Part shown: positions 17,579-26,072 of the stretch, one piece after another
How positions within the stretch are numbered: the first letter of the stretch is position 1
Layout: each line of letters opens with the position of its first letter
Assembly (NCBI GenBank): GCA_009697105.1
Contig: SIAQ01000001.1
Coordinates: 95,659 to 159,658, forward strand
Direction: 5' to 3'
From: Gemmataceae bacterium
Lineage (GTDB): Bacteria > Planctomycetota > Planctomycetia > Gemmatales > Gemmataceae
Length of the DNA stretch: 64,000 bases
Program-made: the position numbers and the translations under genes
The notes under the pieces: model-generated
Told to the model about the DNA's origin: nothing
Seen by the model: the letters and a program-made list of their open reading frames with translations, nothing else
Database searches by the model: none

Positions 17579-18621
17579 CGCAAGCCCTCCGCGCGCCGAC
17601 CGGCGATGACGATCGCGCCGATAGTGGCTACCAGCAGCAATGCCGCCGCCAACTCGACTGCAATCAGGTAATCGGTAAACAGCGTCCGCCCCAGGCCGGT
17701 CACGTTCTCAGCAGGTAGCTTGCCAGGCGAAAAATGCCCAGGTGTCGACGCTTTCCTTGGCACGTCGTCGAGTCCAAGACTTGCCGTGGTTCGGCGTTTC
17801 GCTTCCAGGTACACATGCACGTTCTTGGCGTGCTTTTGGATTACCTCGATCCTGGCCTTGTCGCCCCGATTCCATTCGTGCCGGATATTATTCAAATCCG
17901 ACTGTACGGGCGAGTCCACGTTCGCGATAACGCCATGGGTTCGCACCACCAATTCCGGTGTGGTGGTGCCGGGACTCGGCTCGCCGAACAGGCGTTTCAC
18001 TTGTGCAATGTTTTTCGCCTCGGAAAGCTGCCGAAACGACACGATGACACTATCGATCTTCGCGGTGTCATGCGCCTTGTGCAAAATGCACACCAGCGCC
18101 ACGAGCAATACGCAACCGGCCAGGCTCGCAAGGAAAGGCTCGCGCGACAGCCTGTCGGCATTGGTCGCGCCGTCTTGTTGGGCGAGCATAATGACAAACA
18201 AAAACGTCACGACAATCGCACCGGCGTAGATAATGATCGTCGCGGCCATCAAGAACGGAGCAGCCTGAAGCAGGAACAATCCACAGGTGCTGAGCACGAC
18301 CATCGCGAACGACATTGCCGCGTGCACGGGATTTTTCTGGGTTATCATCATCACGCCAGCGACAAGAGCAAGGCCCGCGAACGCGCAAAACAGCACGCGT
18401 TCGACGAGCACCGCGTCGCTATGCACAAGGAACACGCCGCCCGTTATCAAGCCAGCCGCTGCCAGCGCGCCACCCCACAGCGGCTTAGTTTGCCGGGCTC
18501 GGGGCAAGAGCGCATAGATTCCGACGAACCCGAGAATCGGCGGCAGTAGCAGCAGCCAATTCTCACGAACAAACGGCAGAAATCCCGTCGCTCGCGCGGT
18601 GTCGGCAAACAAAAACGACAT
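17575..18621 (-). CDS. nuoJ: NADH-quinone oxidoreductase subunit J, enlarged
   Basis: 348 residues from the ATG at 18621, preceded by AAAGGA at good spacing (an ATG at 18645 lacks this). The conserved NuoJ core is residues ~71-148 (VLFCAFAGLALVAGVMMI, then MAATIIIYAGAIVVTFLFVI, the pi-bulge helix region) and the last helix ~311-340 (LFTDYLIAVELAAALLLVA). Two additions roughly double the usual ~170-200 residues: an N-terminal ~70 residues with two extra hydrophobic segments, and a charged hydrophilic insert at about residues 182-307 between the penultimate and last helices. The start of nuoK overlaps its stop. Confidence 0.93.
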   Translation of the reverse strand: MSFLFADTARATGFLPFVRENWLLLLPPILGFVGIYALLPRARQTKPLWGGALAAAGLITGGVFLVHSDAVLVERVLFCAFAGLALVAGVMMITQKNPVHAAMSFAMVVLSTCGLFLLQAAPFLMAATIIIYAGAIVVTFLFVIMLAQQDGATNADRLSREPFLASLAGCVLLVALVCILHKAHDTAKIDSVIVSFRQLSEAKNIAQVKRLFGEPSPGTTTPELVVRTHGVIANVDSPVQSDLNNIRHEWNRGDKARIEVIQKHAKNVHVYLEAKRRTTASLGLDDVPRKASTPGHFSPGKLPAENVTGLGRTLFTDYLIAVELAAALLLVATIGAIVIAGRRAEGLR

Positions 18622-18654
18622 CGTGATCCTTTCGTTCCAATCCATTTATCTAGC

Positions 18655-18672
18655 CTGCCATCTATGGCGGGT
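18655..18672. repeat. Short hairpin between nuoI and nuoJ
   Basis: CCTGCCAT and ATGGCGGG pair (one G-T) around a 2-nt loop in the 79-bp gap. Much smaller than the other intra-operon repeats. Confidence 0.5.
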
Positions 18673-18700
18673 CTTTCGTTTACTCGCCATTAATAGTGGG

Positions 18701-19258
18701 CTATATTGAAGGCTCCGACGCACAACTCAACACCCCGGCTTGCGTGCGAATCGGGTCTTTACCCATCTTCACGGTCTCATCAAAAACACTTAAGAGTTTT
18801 TCCTTATCGAACATCATCTCCTCCCGACTCAAACCCGTGAGGTCGAAGAGCGACGTCAATTCGATCGCATCGCACGGGCAGGCCTGTTCACACATGCCGC
18901 AGTAGATGCAACGCAACTCGTCGATGACGAACATCTCCGGATACTTTTCGCGGTCCTTCCATTCCGGCGGCGCCGGCGCGGCGACGATGTCGATGCACCG
19001 CGCGGGGCAGGCCGTCGAGCACATGAAACAGGCCACGCATTTGACGCGCCCGTCGGCATCGCGGTTGAGCCGATGCAGCCCGCGATAGTTCGCCGGCAGG
19101 TCCGGGCGCACTTCCGGAAACTGCTGCGTCACCTTCGGCTGGAAGACGTGTTTGATCGTCGTGCCCAATCCCTGCATGATCGCGGGAATGTACAAACGAT
19201 CGAGCAATCCCAGCGTCGGCGCCTTGACCCAGCGCACATCTGTTTCGGCTATTGGCAT
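18701..19258 (-). CDS. nuoI: NADH-quinone oxidoreductase subunit I
   Basis: 185 residues. Two [4Fe-4S] motifs give clusters N6a and N6b: CVACFMCSTACPARCI and CIYCGMCEQACPCDAI. The N-terminal helix region (MQGLGTTIKHVFQPKVT) contacts the membrane arm as in other NuoI. Part of the hydrophilic Q-module that passes electrons towards quinone. It follows nuoH across a perfect family C hairpin. Confidence 0.97.
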   Translation of the reverse strand: MPIAETDVRWVKAPTLGLLDRLYIPAIMQGLGTTIKHVFQPKVTQQFPEVRPDLPANYRGLHRLNRDADGRVKCVACFMCSTACPARCIDIVAAPAPPEWKDREKYPEMFVIDELRCIYCGMCEQACPCDAIELTSLFDLTGLSREEMMFDKEKLLSVFDETVKMGKDPIRTQAGVLSCASEPSI

Positions 19259-19282
19259 ATCAGCTCCACTCTTTTCGCGATC

Positions 19283-19338
19283 GCTGTTTATCGTTTAGCG
19301 CTCGCATGGTGTCTTGCGAGCGCTAAACGATAAACAGC
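19283..19338. repeat. Palindromic repeat between nuoH and nuoI, family C (perfect 24-bp arms)
   Basis: Arms 19283-19306 and 19315-19338 are exact complements (GCTGTTTATCGTTTAGCGCT and onward) around an 8-nt loop. It lies between the stop of nuoH and the start of nuoI, where a strong terminator would not be expected. Confidence 0.95.
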
Positions 19339-19345
19339 ATTACTT

Positions 19346-20479
19346 TCACGCTGCCGTTTTCACAATTCGCATCGGCGGCTTGCTCGTGATAAAACCAGCT
19401 CCGACGATAATCGCGATTGAGACCAGTGTCAGCAACCATAGCGGCATGTCGAATTCCTTCACGATCATCACCGCGACCAGGTTCAACAGCGCCATTGGGA
19501 TAAACACTTTCCACGCCAGCGACATCAACTGGTCGAACCGAAATCGCGGAATCGTCCAGCGAATCAGCATATAGAAGATGATGAAAACGAACACCTTCAC
19601 GATGAACGCCATTAGTTTCAAGACCCCCAGCGAATCTCTCTCGGCGATGCCGGGAAAATGCCAGCCGCCGAAGAAGAGGATTACCATGAGAAAGCTCGTC
19701 GTCACCATATGCGTGTATTCGCCGAGGAAGAAGAACGCCAGCTTCATGCCGTTGTATTCGGTGTGGTAGCCGCCCACGAGTTCTTGCTCGGTTTCGGGCA
19801 AATCGAATGGTAGCCGATTGCACTCGGCAAACGCGCTGACCATGAACAGGAAGAACGCCAACGGCTGCGTCCAAATGTGCCAGGAACCAATGTCCGCCGA
19901 CTGATGCCAAAGCACGCGTTCGAGGTTGAGCGACCCGCTGAGGATCGTCACGCCAAGGATCGAGAGGCCGAGCGGAATCTCATAGCTGATGATTTGGGCG
20001 CTCGAACGCAAGCCGCCGAGCATGCTGTATTTGTTGTTCGACGCCCACCCGCCGAGGATAATGCCATACACAGTGAGGCTCGAAATGGCAAAGATGAACA
20101 GAATGCCGATATCGACATTCTTGGCGATGACGAACTGGTATTCGCTGGCATACTCAATCTTCGTCGGATCGCCGGTGGGGCCGAACGGCACGACGGCGAA
20201 GGACAGCATCGCCGCGATGAATCCGATCGTTGGCGCGATGATGAAAACCACGCGGTCAGCGTACTTCGGGATGAACTCTTCCTTCAGAATGAATTTGAGT
20301 CCATCCGCCAATATTTGCAACAACCCCATCGGTCCGACGCGATTTGGCCCGACGCGATTCTGCATGAACGCGCAGATCTTGCGCTCGACGTACACCAGTC
20401 CGCCGCCCAATGCCTGCAAGGCGCCGAACACGACCAGTACGGTCAGGATCGTCGGCCAATTGTCCCAAATGATATTCAT
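19346..20479 (-). CDS. nuoH: NADH-quinone oxidoreductase subunit H
   Basis: 377 residues. Membrane subunit at the junction with the hydrophilic arm that forms much of the quinone channel. The conserved motif ERKICAFMQNRVGPNRVGP is present, followed by GLLQILADGLKFILKEEF, the acidic loop ETEQELVGGYHTEYNGMKLAFFFLGEY (Glu-rich quinone-site loop, quoted in parts: ETEQELVGGYHTEY) and the IRWTIPRFRFDQL motif. Eight to nine membrane helices. Confidence 0.97.
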   Translation of the reverse strand: MNIIWDNWPTILTVLVVFGALQALGGGLVYVERKICAFMQNRVGPNRVGPMGLLQILADGLKFILKEEFIPKYADRVVFIIAPTIGFIAAMLSFAVVPFGPTGDPTKIEYASEYQFVIAKNVDIGILFIFAISSLTVYGIILGGWASNNKYSMLGGLRSSAQIISYEIPLGLSILGVTILSGSLNLERVLWHQSADIGSWHIWTQPLAFFLFMVSAFAECNRLPFDLPETEQELVGGYHTEYNGMKLAFFFLGEYTHMVTTSFLMVILFFGGWHFPGIAERDSLGVLKLMAFIVKVFVFIIFYMLIRWTIPRFRFDQLMSLAWKVFIPMALLNLVAVMIVKEFDMPLWLLTLVSIAIIVGAGFITSKPPMRIVKTAA

Positions 20480-20508
20480 GAATTCGTCCGTGCGTATTTC
20501 GTATTTTC

Positions 20509-20561
20509 CGCTTGCAGCTTAGCGCTTGCGTGGCATTCTCCCAGCGCTAAGCCGCAAGCGG
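20509..20561. repeat. Palindromic repeat between nuoG and nuoH, family D
   Basis: Arms 20509-20527 and 20543-20561 (CCGCTTGCAGCTTAGCGCT against its complement, one mismatch). It fills the 88-bp gap between the two genes. Confidence 0.9.
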
Positions 20562-20567
20562 TAAACG

Positions 20568-22208
20568 CTACCCCAACCTCACGCCGTATTGCCCCAACGA
20601 TCCGTCCGCCAGCGCTGCGAAGAACGGCACCTCGCGGGCCAACCCTTGACGCACCGCCGTCGCACGCACTAGACCGCGGCGCTGCATGAGCGTCGCAAAC
20701 GCCTGCCCGTCAGTTCGACCCATCGTGCCTGGCTTGACGGCCCAGTGCAATTCCTGAGCGAGATTCGCACTGTTGACATAGCAACCGTCTTTCTCGGCGA
20801 ATGTCGCTGCCGGGATCACGAAGCGAGCGGATCGACAGATCGCCGACAGCGCCAAATCTTGCACGAGCAATAACGGTAGGCTCGCCAGTATCTGTGCCTG
20901 ATCATCGGTCAACCACGGTCCAAGTCGCGGCGAATAACCGGCGGTAACATAAGCAGCTTTTAACTTGGCAGCGTCGGAAACAAAGCAGTCGAAACCGAGT
21001 ACCTCGCCCTGGAAGTGCTTGAGAATCTCCTCAACGCCGCGGCGATTGGGGCATTTCTCGGCCCGGATCGTGAACTTGACCGCGCCAAGCGGATTGCCTT
21101 TGCGATTTTGTGGGAATTTCTCGTCTTCGCCCACGACGGGAATCCAACCCAAGTACAGCCGAGCATCCGCGGACAACCCTTTGATGTACTTCGCCAGCAG
21201 GTACGCCTCTTCGACCGTCAGCATCGGCGATATCACGCCGGCGAGCGTATCGCCACGTTCGTGCGCAACTTTGGCGAATTCCGAGCGGACCGTCGCCAGC
21301 ACGGTGTCCCATTCGCCAGCGAACAGCTGATCGCCGACGCGGGCCAACGGCTGGTCCAAACGCGATTTGCCGTTGATGTAGGCGTAATCGAAGCGACCCT
21401 CGTCGCAGATGAAGTGGCCCTGGGCTTGCGGGTTTTCACGTGGACGGATGCGATACACGACGTCTTTGTTATGGTCGACGTTGATGCTGCATCCGGTCGA
21501 GCAGCCAGCACAAACGCTCTCTTGTGACTTCAAAAACCAGACTCGCTGCTTGTAGAGAAACTCCTTGTTTGCCAGCGCGCCGACGGGACAGAGGTCAACG
21601 ACGTTGCCCGCGAGCTTGTTGTTAATCGGGTCGCCGGGGAAGATGTCGATCTCGCTGTGGTGCCCGCGGTTGACGATGTGTAATTCTGCTGTGCCCGCGA
21701 TCTCGCGTGTGAAGCGAACACAGCGTGAGCACATGATGCATCGGTCGGTGAACAGCGAGATATGCTCGCCGATGTCCGGTTTGTTAGCGGGCTTGTTCTT
21801 CGGGTCGATCATTCGGCTCGCGGAGTTGCCGAACCGGTAGCTGAAATCCTGCAACATGCATTCGCCGGCCTTATCGCATACGGGGCAATCGAGCGGATGA
21901 TTGAGCAATAGCGATTCGAGCGTGCGCGCCTGTGTGAGTTTGGCCTTGTCGCTGCCGGTGATGCAAACAGTCCCGTCCTTGGCAGGCGTTTGGCAGGCAG
22001 GCACGACGCGCGGCTGCATCACGACGCTTCCGTCGGGCTTTTTTTCACCGACTTCGACGAGGCACATTCGGCAACTGGCGACGACGCTCAGCGACGGATG
22101 CCAGCAATAATGCGGAATGAACGTCCCGGCCTTCTGTGCCGCCTGCACAAGGTTCAGCCGTTCCATGCCGATGTCGATCGGTTGATCATTGATAGTGACT
22201 ACAGCCAT
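20568..22208 (-). CDS. nuoG: NADH-quinone oxidoreductase subunit G
   Basis: 546 residues, much shorter than the ~900 of E. coli NuoG. The N-terminal [2Fe-2S] ligands (CWHPSLSVVASCRMCLVEVG and later VVPACQTP), the His-Cys motif (HPLDCPVCDKAGECMLQ), the [4Fe-4S] motif CIMCSRCVRFTREI and the N7-type motif CAGCSTGCSINVDHN are all present. The remaining ~300 residues are a reduced molybdopterin-oxidoreductase-like domain. It carries electrons from NuoF to the Q-module. It lies 58 bp after the lipoprotein gene that interrupts the operon. Confidence 0.95.
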   Translation of the reverse strand: MAVVTINDQPIDIGMERLNLVQAAQKAGTFIPHYCWHPSLSVVASCRMCLVEVGEKKPDGSVVMQPRVVPACQTPAKDGTVCITGSDKAKLTQARTLESLLLNHPLDCPVCDKAGECMLQDFSYRFGNSASRMIDPKNKPANKPDIGEHISLFTDRCIMCSRCVRFTREIAGTAELHIVNRGHHSEIDIFPGDPINNKLAGNVVDLCPVGALANKEFLYKQRVWFLKSQESVCAGCSTGCSINVDHNKDVVYRIRPRENPQAQGHFICDEGRFDYAYINGKSRLDQPLARVGDQLFAGEWDTVLATVRSEFAKVAHERGDTLAGVISPMLTVEEAYLLAKYIKGLSADARLYLGWIPVVGEDEKFPQNRKGNPLGAVKFTIRAEKCPNRRGVEEILKHFQGEVLGFDCFVSDAAKLKAAYVTAGYSPRLGPWLTDDQAQILASLPLLLVQDLALSAICRSARFVIPAATFAEKDGCYVNSANLAQELHWAVKPGTMGRTDGQAFATLMQRRGLVRATAVRQGLAREVPFFAALADGSLGQYGVRLG

Positions 22209-22266
22209 GTCCTACGAATCCTGCCGTTGGGTGTTGTTTGGTCGCCGACGCCGCTGGTCCTGTTAA

Positions 22267-23262
22267 TCAGGGCTGGGCCAATTTTGCGAGAACGGCGTCA
22301 TTCACGCGACTGAACGAGCCGCTTTTCGTGAGGACTGCGGTGCCCTGTTTGTTGACGTAGTTTCGAAGGACTGCGACATACTGCATTTTCGGTTGGGTGA
22401 AATCGACGAACATGATCGTCTTTTCTTCGATCATCTTCGCAAACGCGGGGTAGGATTTCTGCTTGACATAGTCGCGCAATCCCTCAACGCTCGGCTCCGC
22501 CTTACGGCTGCCGACCTCCTTGGCATAATCCAAATAAGCGGCGGAGAAGTTCGCCGTCGTTTGCGCTTCAACGAACTCTGGAACCTTATCGGGTTTGAGG
22601 CTGCCTAGAATTGCCCCAGAGGCGTCTTTACCGACCGTCAAAACAAGACTGGTCCCATCCTTCTCAGGCTCCTTCCAGAAGGCGACGATCTGCCCCGGCA
22701 CCGTTACATCGCACGTCATGGCCATTTCAAACGCGCTGGTATCGAGTTTTTTTCGCAAGGCGGTGCCTGCGTCTCCCTGCCGGCGCAAATATTGCTGCCA
22801 ATTGTCAAAGGATTGCTGATAGCGTTCCTTTTTCTCGACGTTGGCGAACGTCATATAGTATTTACCGATCGCTTTCATGTCATTGACGCGCTCGTCGCGT
22901 TGATAACTCTCAAGTGCCTTCTCATAACGCTTGATGGCAGCATCGAGCACTATCGGCGCCTGTGGATCCCCGGGCGGCGGATCGGGCCATTTGGGATTTC
23001 GCGTGAAGTATTTCGTATCCTTCCAGACGAAGCTAGGAAGGAGCATGTCTGAGCCTAGCTCGACCTCGAATTCCGAGGCCGGCCCTTTCGCGGGCTTGAT
23101 CACCTCGATCAGGTCTTTGGAATTATTCACCCGCGTATCGAAGATATAATCGCGTTCGTTGGCCACGAGCACCGGTTGGCGCTTTTGGCGACCCTTCCCG
23201 CAGCCGGCGACCAGCACGAGAATCGTCGCGAAACTCAGAACGTAGGCGACCATGCGTTTCAT
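22267..23262 (-). CDS. Lipoprotein of unknown function inside the nuo operon
   Basis: 331 residues from the ATG at 23262, chosen because it begins a lipoprotein signal (MKRMVAYVLSFATILVLVAG followed by the lipobox Cys at about residue 21). The mature part has a charged N-terminal region, a PDPPPGDP linker, a helical stretch with repeated Tyr/Gln (ERYQQSFDNWQQYLRR), and a C-terminal alpha/beta part (TIMFVDFTQPKMQYVAVL). I recognise no family. It starts 23 bp after the zinc-ribbon gene and ends 58 bp before nuoG, on the operon strand, so co-transcription with nuo is very likely. A role in the envelope, or in assembly or monitoring of the complex, is speculation. Confidence 0.85.
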   Translation of the reverse strand: MKRMVAYVLSFATILVLVAGCGKGRQKRQPVLVANERDYIFDTRVNNSKDLIEVIKPAKGPASEFEVELGSDMLLPSFVWKDTKYFTRNPKWPDPPPGDPQAPIVLDAAIKRYEKALESYQRDERVNDMKAIGKYYMTFANVEKKERYQQSFDNWQQYLRRQGDAGTALRKKLDTSAFEMAMTCDVTVPGQIVAFWKEPEKDGTSLVLTVGKDASGAILGSLKPDKVPEFVEAQTTANFSAAYLDYAKEVGSRKAEPSVEGLRDYVKQKSYPAFAKMIEEKTIMFVDFTQPKMQYVAVLRNYVNKQGTAVLTKSGSFSRVNDAVLAKLAQP

Positions 23263-23285
23263 GCCGTGTTCCCATGGACTGCGAA

Positions 23286-24095
23286 CTACATTGCCTTTTT
23301 CCACTCTGCCGCCGACACATATTCGATCGTGCCGTTGCCACGCACAACGAGATGCCCGGAAAGATCGATGTCGCGCTCGCCGGCGACGATGTCGCTCGAG
23401 CCGGGCTGAGCTTTCACGTTGACGCGATAGTAGCCCTCGATGATGTAATCGTGTGCCGTCCTGAAGTCGCGTTTGATGTAGTCGAGGAATTTCTCTCGTG
23501 TATGTTGGCTCTTCGGTGTTTCAATCACAAACGCTGCGTGCATTTTGTTGATACCCGCCAAGTCGTTTCGGATCGTCGTGCGATAGACGGCGCCGCGAAT
23601 GTTGTTGACGATCCCCGTACCACCTTTCTTGGTCGGGCTGCCATCCTCGACTTTCGGGAAGATCTGAGCGGTACTTTTGTCGGCATCATTCTTTGTCGGC
23701 TCCGTCTTCGCCTGTCGGTTCTCCGTAGGCCCCTTACGAAACAGGAAAAACGCCGACACCCCGCCGCCCGCCAGCAGCAAAACCAATCCCGCCACGCCCG
23801 CGGCGATCAGCATGCCGCTAGAGCCTTTCTTGCTTTTCTTTTTTTTCTTTTTTTTCTTCGCAGGCTGATCATCCTCGCCGTCGCCAGTATCTTCCTCGTT
23901 GGCCGCCTTGTTGGCTTTCTTTGACTTTATCTTGAGCTTCGGTTCCTCTTGTACAGCCGCGTCGTCGTCGTCAACGTCCTCATCGGGCACTTTCAGCGAG
24001 GTGCCGCATTTTTTGCAACGAACCTTCTTGCCGCGCAGAGAATCCGCCAGATTCAATGCTGAATCGCAACCGGTACAGGTCATGCGAATAGCCAT
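23286..24095 (-). CDS. Zinc-ribbon membrane protein inside the nuo operon
   Basis: 269 residues from the ATG at 24095, 11 bp after nuoF; the open frame runs further upstream only as a shadow of nuoF. The N-terminus is a treble-clef zinc ribbon with two CxxC pairs (MTCTGCDSALNLADSLRGKK, then VRCKKCGTSLKVPDED), of the MJ0042/planctomycete zinc-finger type. An Asp/Glu-rich linker, a run of nine lysines, one membrane helix (about residues 95-118, MLIAAGVAGLVLLLAGGG) and a ~150-residue C-terminal domain follow. The helix after a Lys block suggests a cytoplasmic N-terminus and a periplasmic C-terminus. The C-terminal domain ends with a beta-rich GERDIDLSGHLVVRGNGTIE segment. Function unknown. Confidence 0.88.
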   Translation of the reverse strand: MAIRMTCTGCDSALNLADSLRGKKVRCKKCGTSLKVPDEDVDDDDAAVQEEPKLKIKSKKANKAANEEDTGDGEDDQPAKKKKKKKKSKKGSSGMLIAAGVAGLVLLLAGGGVSAFFLFRKGPTENRQAKTEPTKNDADKSTAQIFPKVEDGSPTKKGGTGIVNNIRGAVYRTTIRNDLAGINKMHAAFVIETPKSQHTREKFLDYIKRDFRTAHDYIIEGYYRVNVKAQPGSSDIVAGERDIDLSGHLVVRGNGTIEYVSAAEWKKAM

Positions 24096-24106
24096 AATGC
24101 AACCCA

Positions 24107-25435
24107 CTAATGCGCGAGCGCCAACGGCAGCGTCGTGCGCTCGCCTTTGCGGATGTACGATTCCAGCTCGGGCCGAAATTTGGCGATGGCGTTCTTGACA
24201 GGCCAACCGGCGCCATCCGCCAGGCCGCAAATCGTCGTGCCTGGCATGATGCCGATCGACTTCGCGACTTCGTCGAGGATATCCAAATCCTCGCGTCGGC
24301 CCTGCCCTTTCCTCATGCGGTCCATGATCTTCATCATCCAGCCCGTGCCTTCGCGACAAGGCGTGCACTGCCCGCACGATTCATGCGCGAAGAATCGACA
24401 GATATTGTAGAGAACATCGACGATACTGGTCGTCTCGTCGAACACCGTCACCGCCGCCGTGCCCAGGCCCAAGCACCCGACGCGCCCCGGCCCATTGAAA
24501 TCGAGCGGCGTGTCGAACTCGGCTTCGGTCATGATGCCCATGCTGATCCCGCCTGGGATACAGCCCTTCGCCTTGCGATTTTTCCACACCCCGCCGCCGT
24601 GTTTTTCGATTAACTCGCGCACCGTGACGCCCAAAGGCAGCTCGACACAGCACGGTTTGTTGACATGGCCGCTGATGCAATAAAGCTTCGGCCCATAGCT
24701 GCCGGTGTCGCGCGGATTCTTCGGGTCGGGCGGGATGCCGATCGACTTGAACCAGTCAATGCCGCGATTGACGATATGCGGGATGCAGGCCATCGTCTCG
24801 ACATTGTTGACGATGGTCGGCTTGCGAAACGCTCCTTCGATGGCAGGAAACGGCGGCTTGATGCGTGGCCAACCGCGCTTGCCTTCGAGCGACTCAATCA
24901 ACCCGGTCTCTTCGCCGCAGATGTATGCCCCGGCACCGCGATGCAGAAAGACGTCGAGATCGACGCCCTTTCCCAGAATGTTTTTTCCAAGCAGGTTCGC
25001 TGCGTAAAGCTCATCGATTGCCGTCTGCAAATTTCGATAGGCGTCGCCGTACTCGTAGCGAATGTAGAAGTAGCAGGTTTTCGCTCGAATCGCATAAGAC
25101 GAAAGGATGATGCCTTCGAGCACCTGATGCGGATCCTTTTCCATCAGAATGCGATTGTTGAATGTGCAAGGCTCGGATTCGTCGGCGTTGATGCAAAGAT
25201 AGATTGGCCCCGGATGGTCCTTGGGCAGGAAGGTCCACTTCAAACCGCACGGGAAACCCGCACCGCCTCGGCCGCGCAGACCGGAGTTCTTGACGGTATC
25301 GACGACCTGCGCCGGCGTCATCTCGGTCAGCGCCTTGACGACAGCGCGATACCCGCCGTCGGCGCGATAGGCATCGAGAGCCGAACTCGCGTTGGCGTTG
25401 ATGCGTTTCAGGAGGACTGGTTCAAAATCTGGCAT
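24107..25435 (-). CDS. nuoF: NADH-quinone oxidoreductase subunit F
   Basis: 442 residues, standard length. The FMN/NADH-binding loop GLRGRGGAGFPCGLKW (residues ~52-67), the nucleotide-binding GAGAYICGEETGLIESLEG segment (quoted in part) and the [4Fe-4S] motif SCGQCTPCREGT near residue 350 are present. It oxidises NADH and passes electrons through FMN to the iron-sulfur chain. It is the last gene of the NADH module before the zinc-ribbon/lipoprotein insertion. Confidence 0.97.
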   Translation of the reverse strand: MPDFEPVLLKRINANASSALDAYRADGGYRAVVKALTEMTPAQVVDTVKNSGLRGRGGAGFPCGLKWTFLPKDHPGPIYLCINADESEPCTFNNRILMEKDPHQVLEGIILSSYAIRAKTCYFYIRYEYGDAYRNLQTAIDELYAANLLGKNILGKGVDLDVFLHRGAGAYICGEETGLIESLEGKRGWPRIKPPFPAIEGAFRKPTIVNNVETMACIPHIVNRGIDWFKSIGIPPDPKNPRDTGSYGPKLYCISGHVNKPCCVELPLGVTVRELIEKHGGGVWKNRKAKGCIPGGISMGIMTEAEFDTPLDFNGPGRVGCLGLGTAAVTVFDETTSIVDVLYNICRFFAHESCGQCTPCREGTGWMMKIMDRMRKGQGRREDLDILDEVAKSIGIMPGTTICGLADGAGWPVKNAIAKFRPELESYIRKGERTTLPLALAH

Positions 25436-25447
25436 ATGGATTAACCC

Positions 25448-25497
25448 GTTTATCGTTTAGCGATTGCGCGACGACGTGCGAGCACTAAACGTAAACA
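25448..25497. repeat. Palindromic repeat between nuoE and nuoF, family C
   Basis: Imperfect inverted repeat (GTTTATCGTTTAGCG against CACTAAACGTAAAC) filling the 66-bp gap. Confidence 0.85.
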
Positions 25498-25501
25498 CGA
25501 T

Positions 25502-25981
25502 TCACTTTACTAACTCCGCAATCAACGCATCCACCGTCTCCGTCGTCACGCAGTGGCGTTGCACATCGTTGATCATCACCGCTGGCGCTCCTTCGCAGGC
25601 CCCGAGGCATTCAGCGAATTCGAGCGTGATCTTGCCGTCCTGCGTCGTGCCGCCGGGCTCGACGTGCAGCTTTTTGCGGAACGTTTCGAGCAGTTCGTCG
25701 CCCCCTCGCAGACCACAGGCGAGACTTCGGCAGACCCAGAGCCGCGTTTTGCCCAACGGCTTGTCTTCCTCGTGGAAGAATTCGTAAAACGTCATCGTAT
25801 CGTGCACTTCGGCCGGGCTAAGATCGAGCATGTCGGCGATTTCGCGAATCGCTTCAAACGACACGCAGCGCATCGCGTCATGGACGAGATGCAGCGCCGG
25901 CAACGTCACCGCCTGCTTGCTGGGATAGCGCGGGAGGTAATCCGCGATCTTCTTTCGGAGTTCCGGGGATAATGCGTTCAT
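25502..25981 (-). CDS. nuoE: NADH-quinone oxidoreductase subunit E
   Basis: 159 residues from the ATG at 25981; the longer open frame to 26095 reads through a hairpin element. Thioredoxin-fold [2Fe-2S] protein (cluster N1a) with ligands in CRSLAC (C-x4-C) and CLGACEGAP (C-x3-C). The N-terminal helical bundle region contains DMLDLSPAEVHDTMTFYEFF. Pairs with NuoF in the NADH dehydrogenase module. Confidence 0.95.
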   Translation of the reverse strand: MNALSPELRKKIADYLPRYPSKQAVTLPALHLVHDAMRCVSFEAIREIADMLDLSPAEVHDTMTFYEFFHEEDKPLGKTRLWVCRSLACGLRGGDELLETFRKKLHVEPGGTTQDGKITLEFAECLGACEGAPAVMINDVQRHCVTTETVDALIAELVK

Positions 25982-25990
25982 CACAACCCC

Positions 25991-26066
25991 AAGCCCGCAG
26001 GCGACGAAGGAGCCTGCGGGGTAAAACTTCCACGACCCCGCAAGCTCCTTCGTCGCTTGCGGGCTT
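25991..26066. repeat. Palindromic repeat between nuoD and nuoE
   Basis: Arms 25991-26022 and 26035-26066, 32 bp with about three mismatches (AAGCCCGCAGGCGACGAAGG and onward), 12-nt loop. It fills the nuoD-nuoE gap and ends seven bases before the nuoD stop codon. Confidence 0.92.
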
Positions 26067-26072
26067 GTACGT

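Noticed and set aside
24096..24377. Upstream extension of the zinc-ribbon gene
   Set aside because: It overlaps the coding strand end of nuoF in another frame and shows Arg-rich shadow composition.
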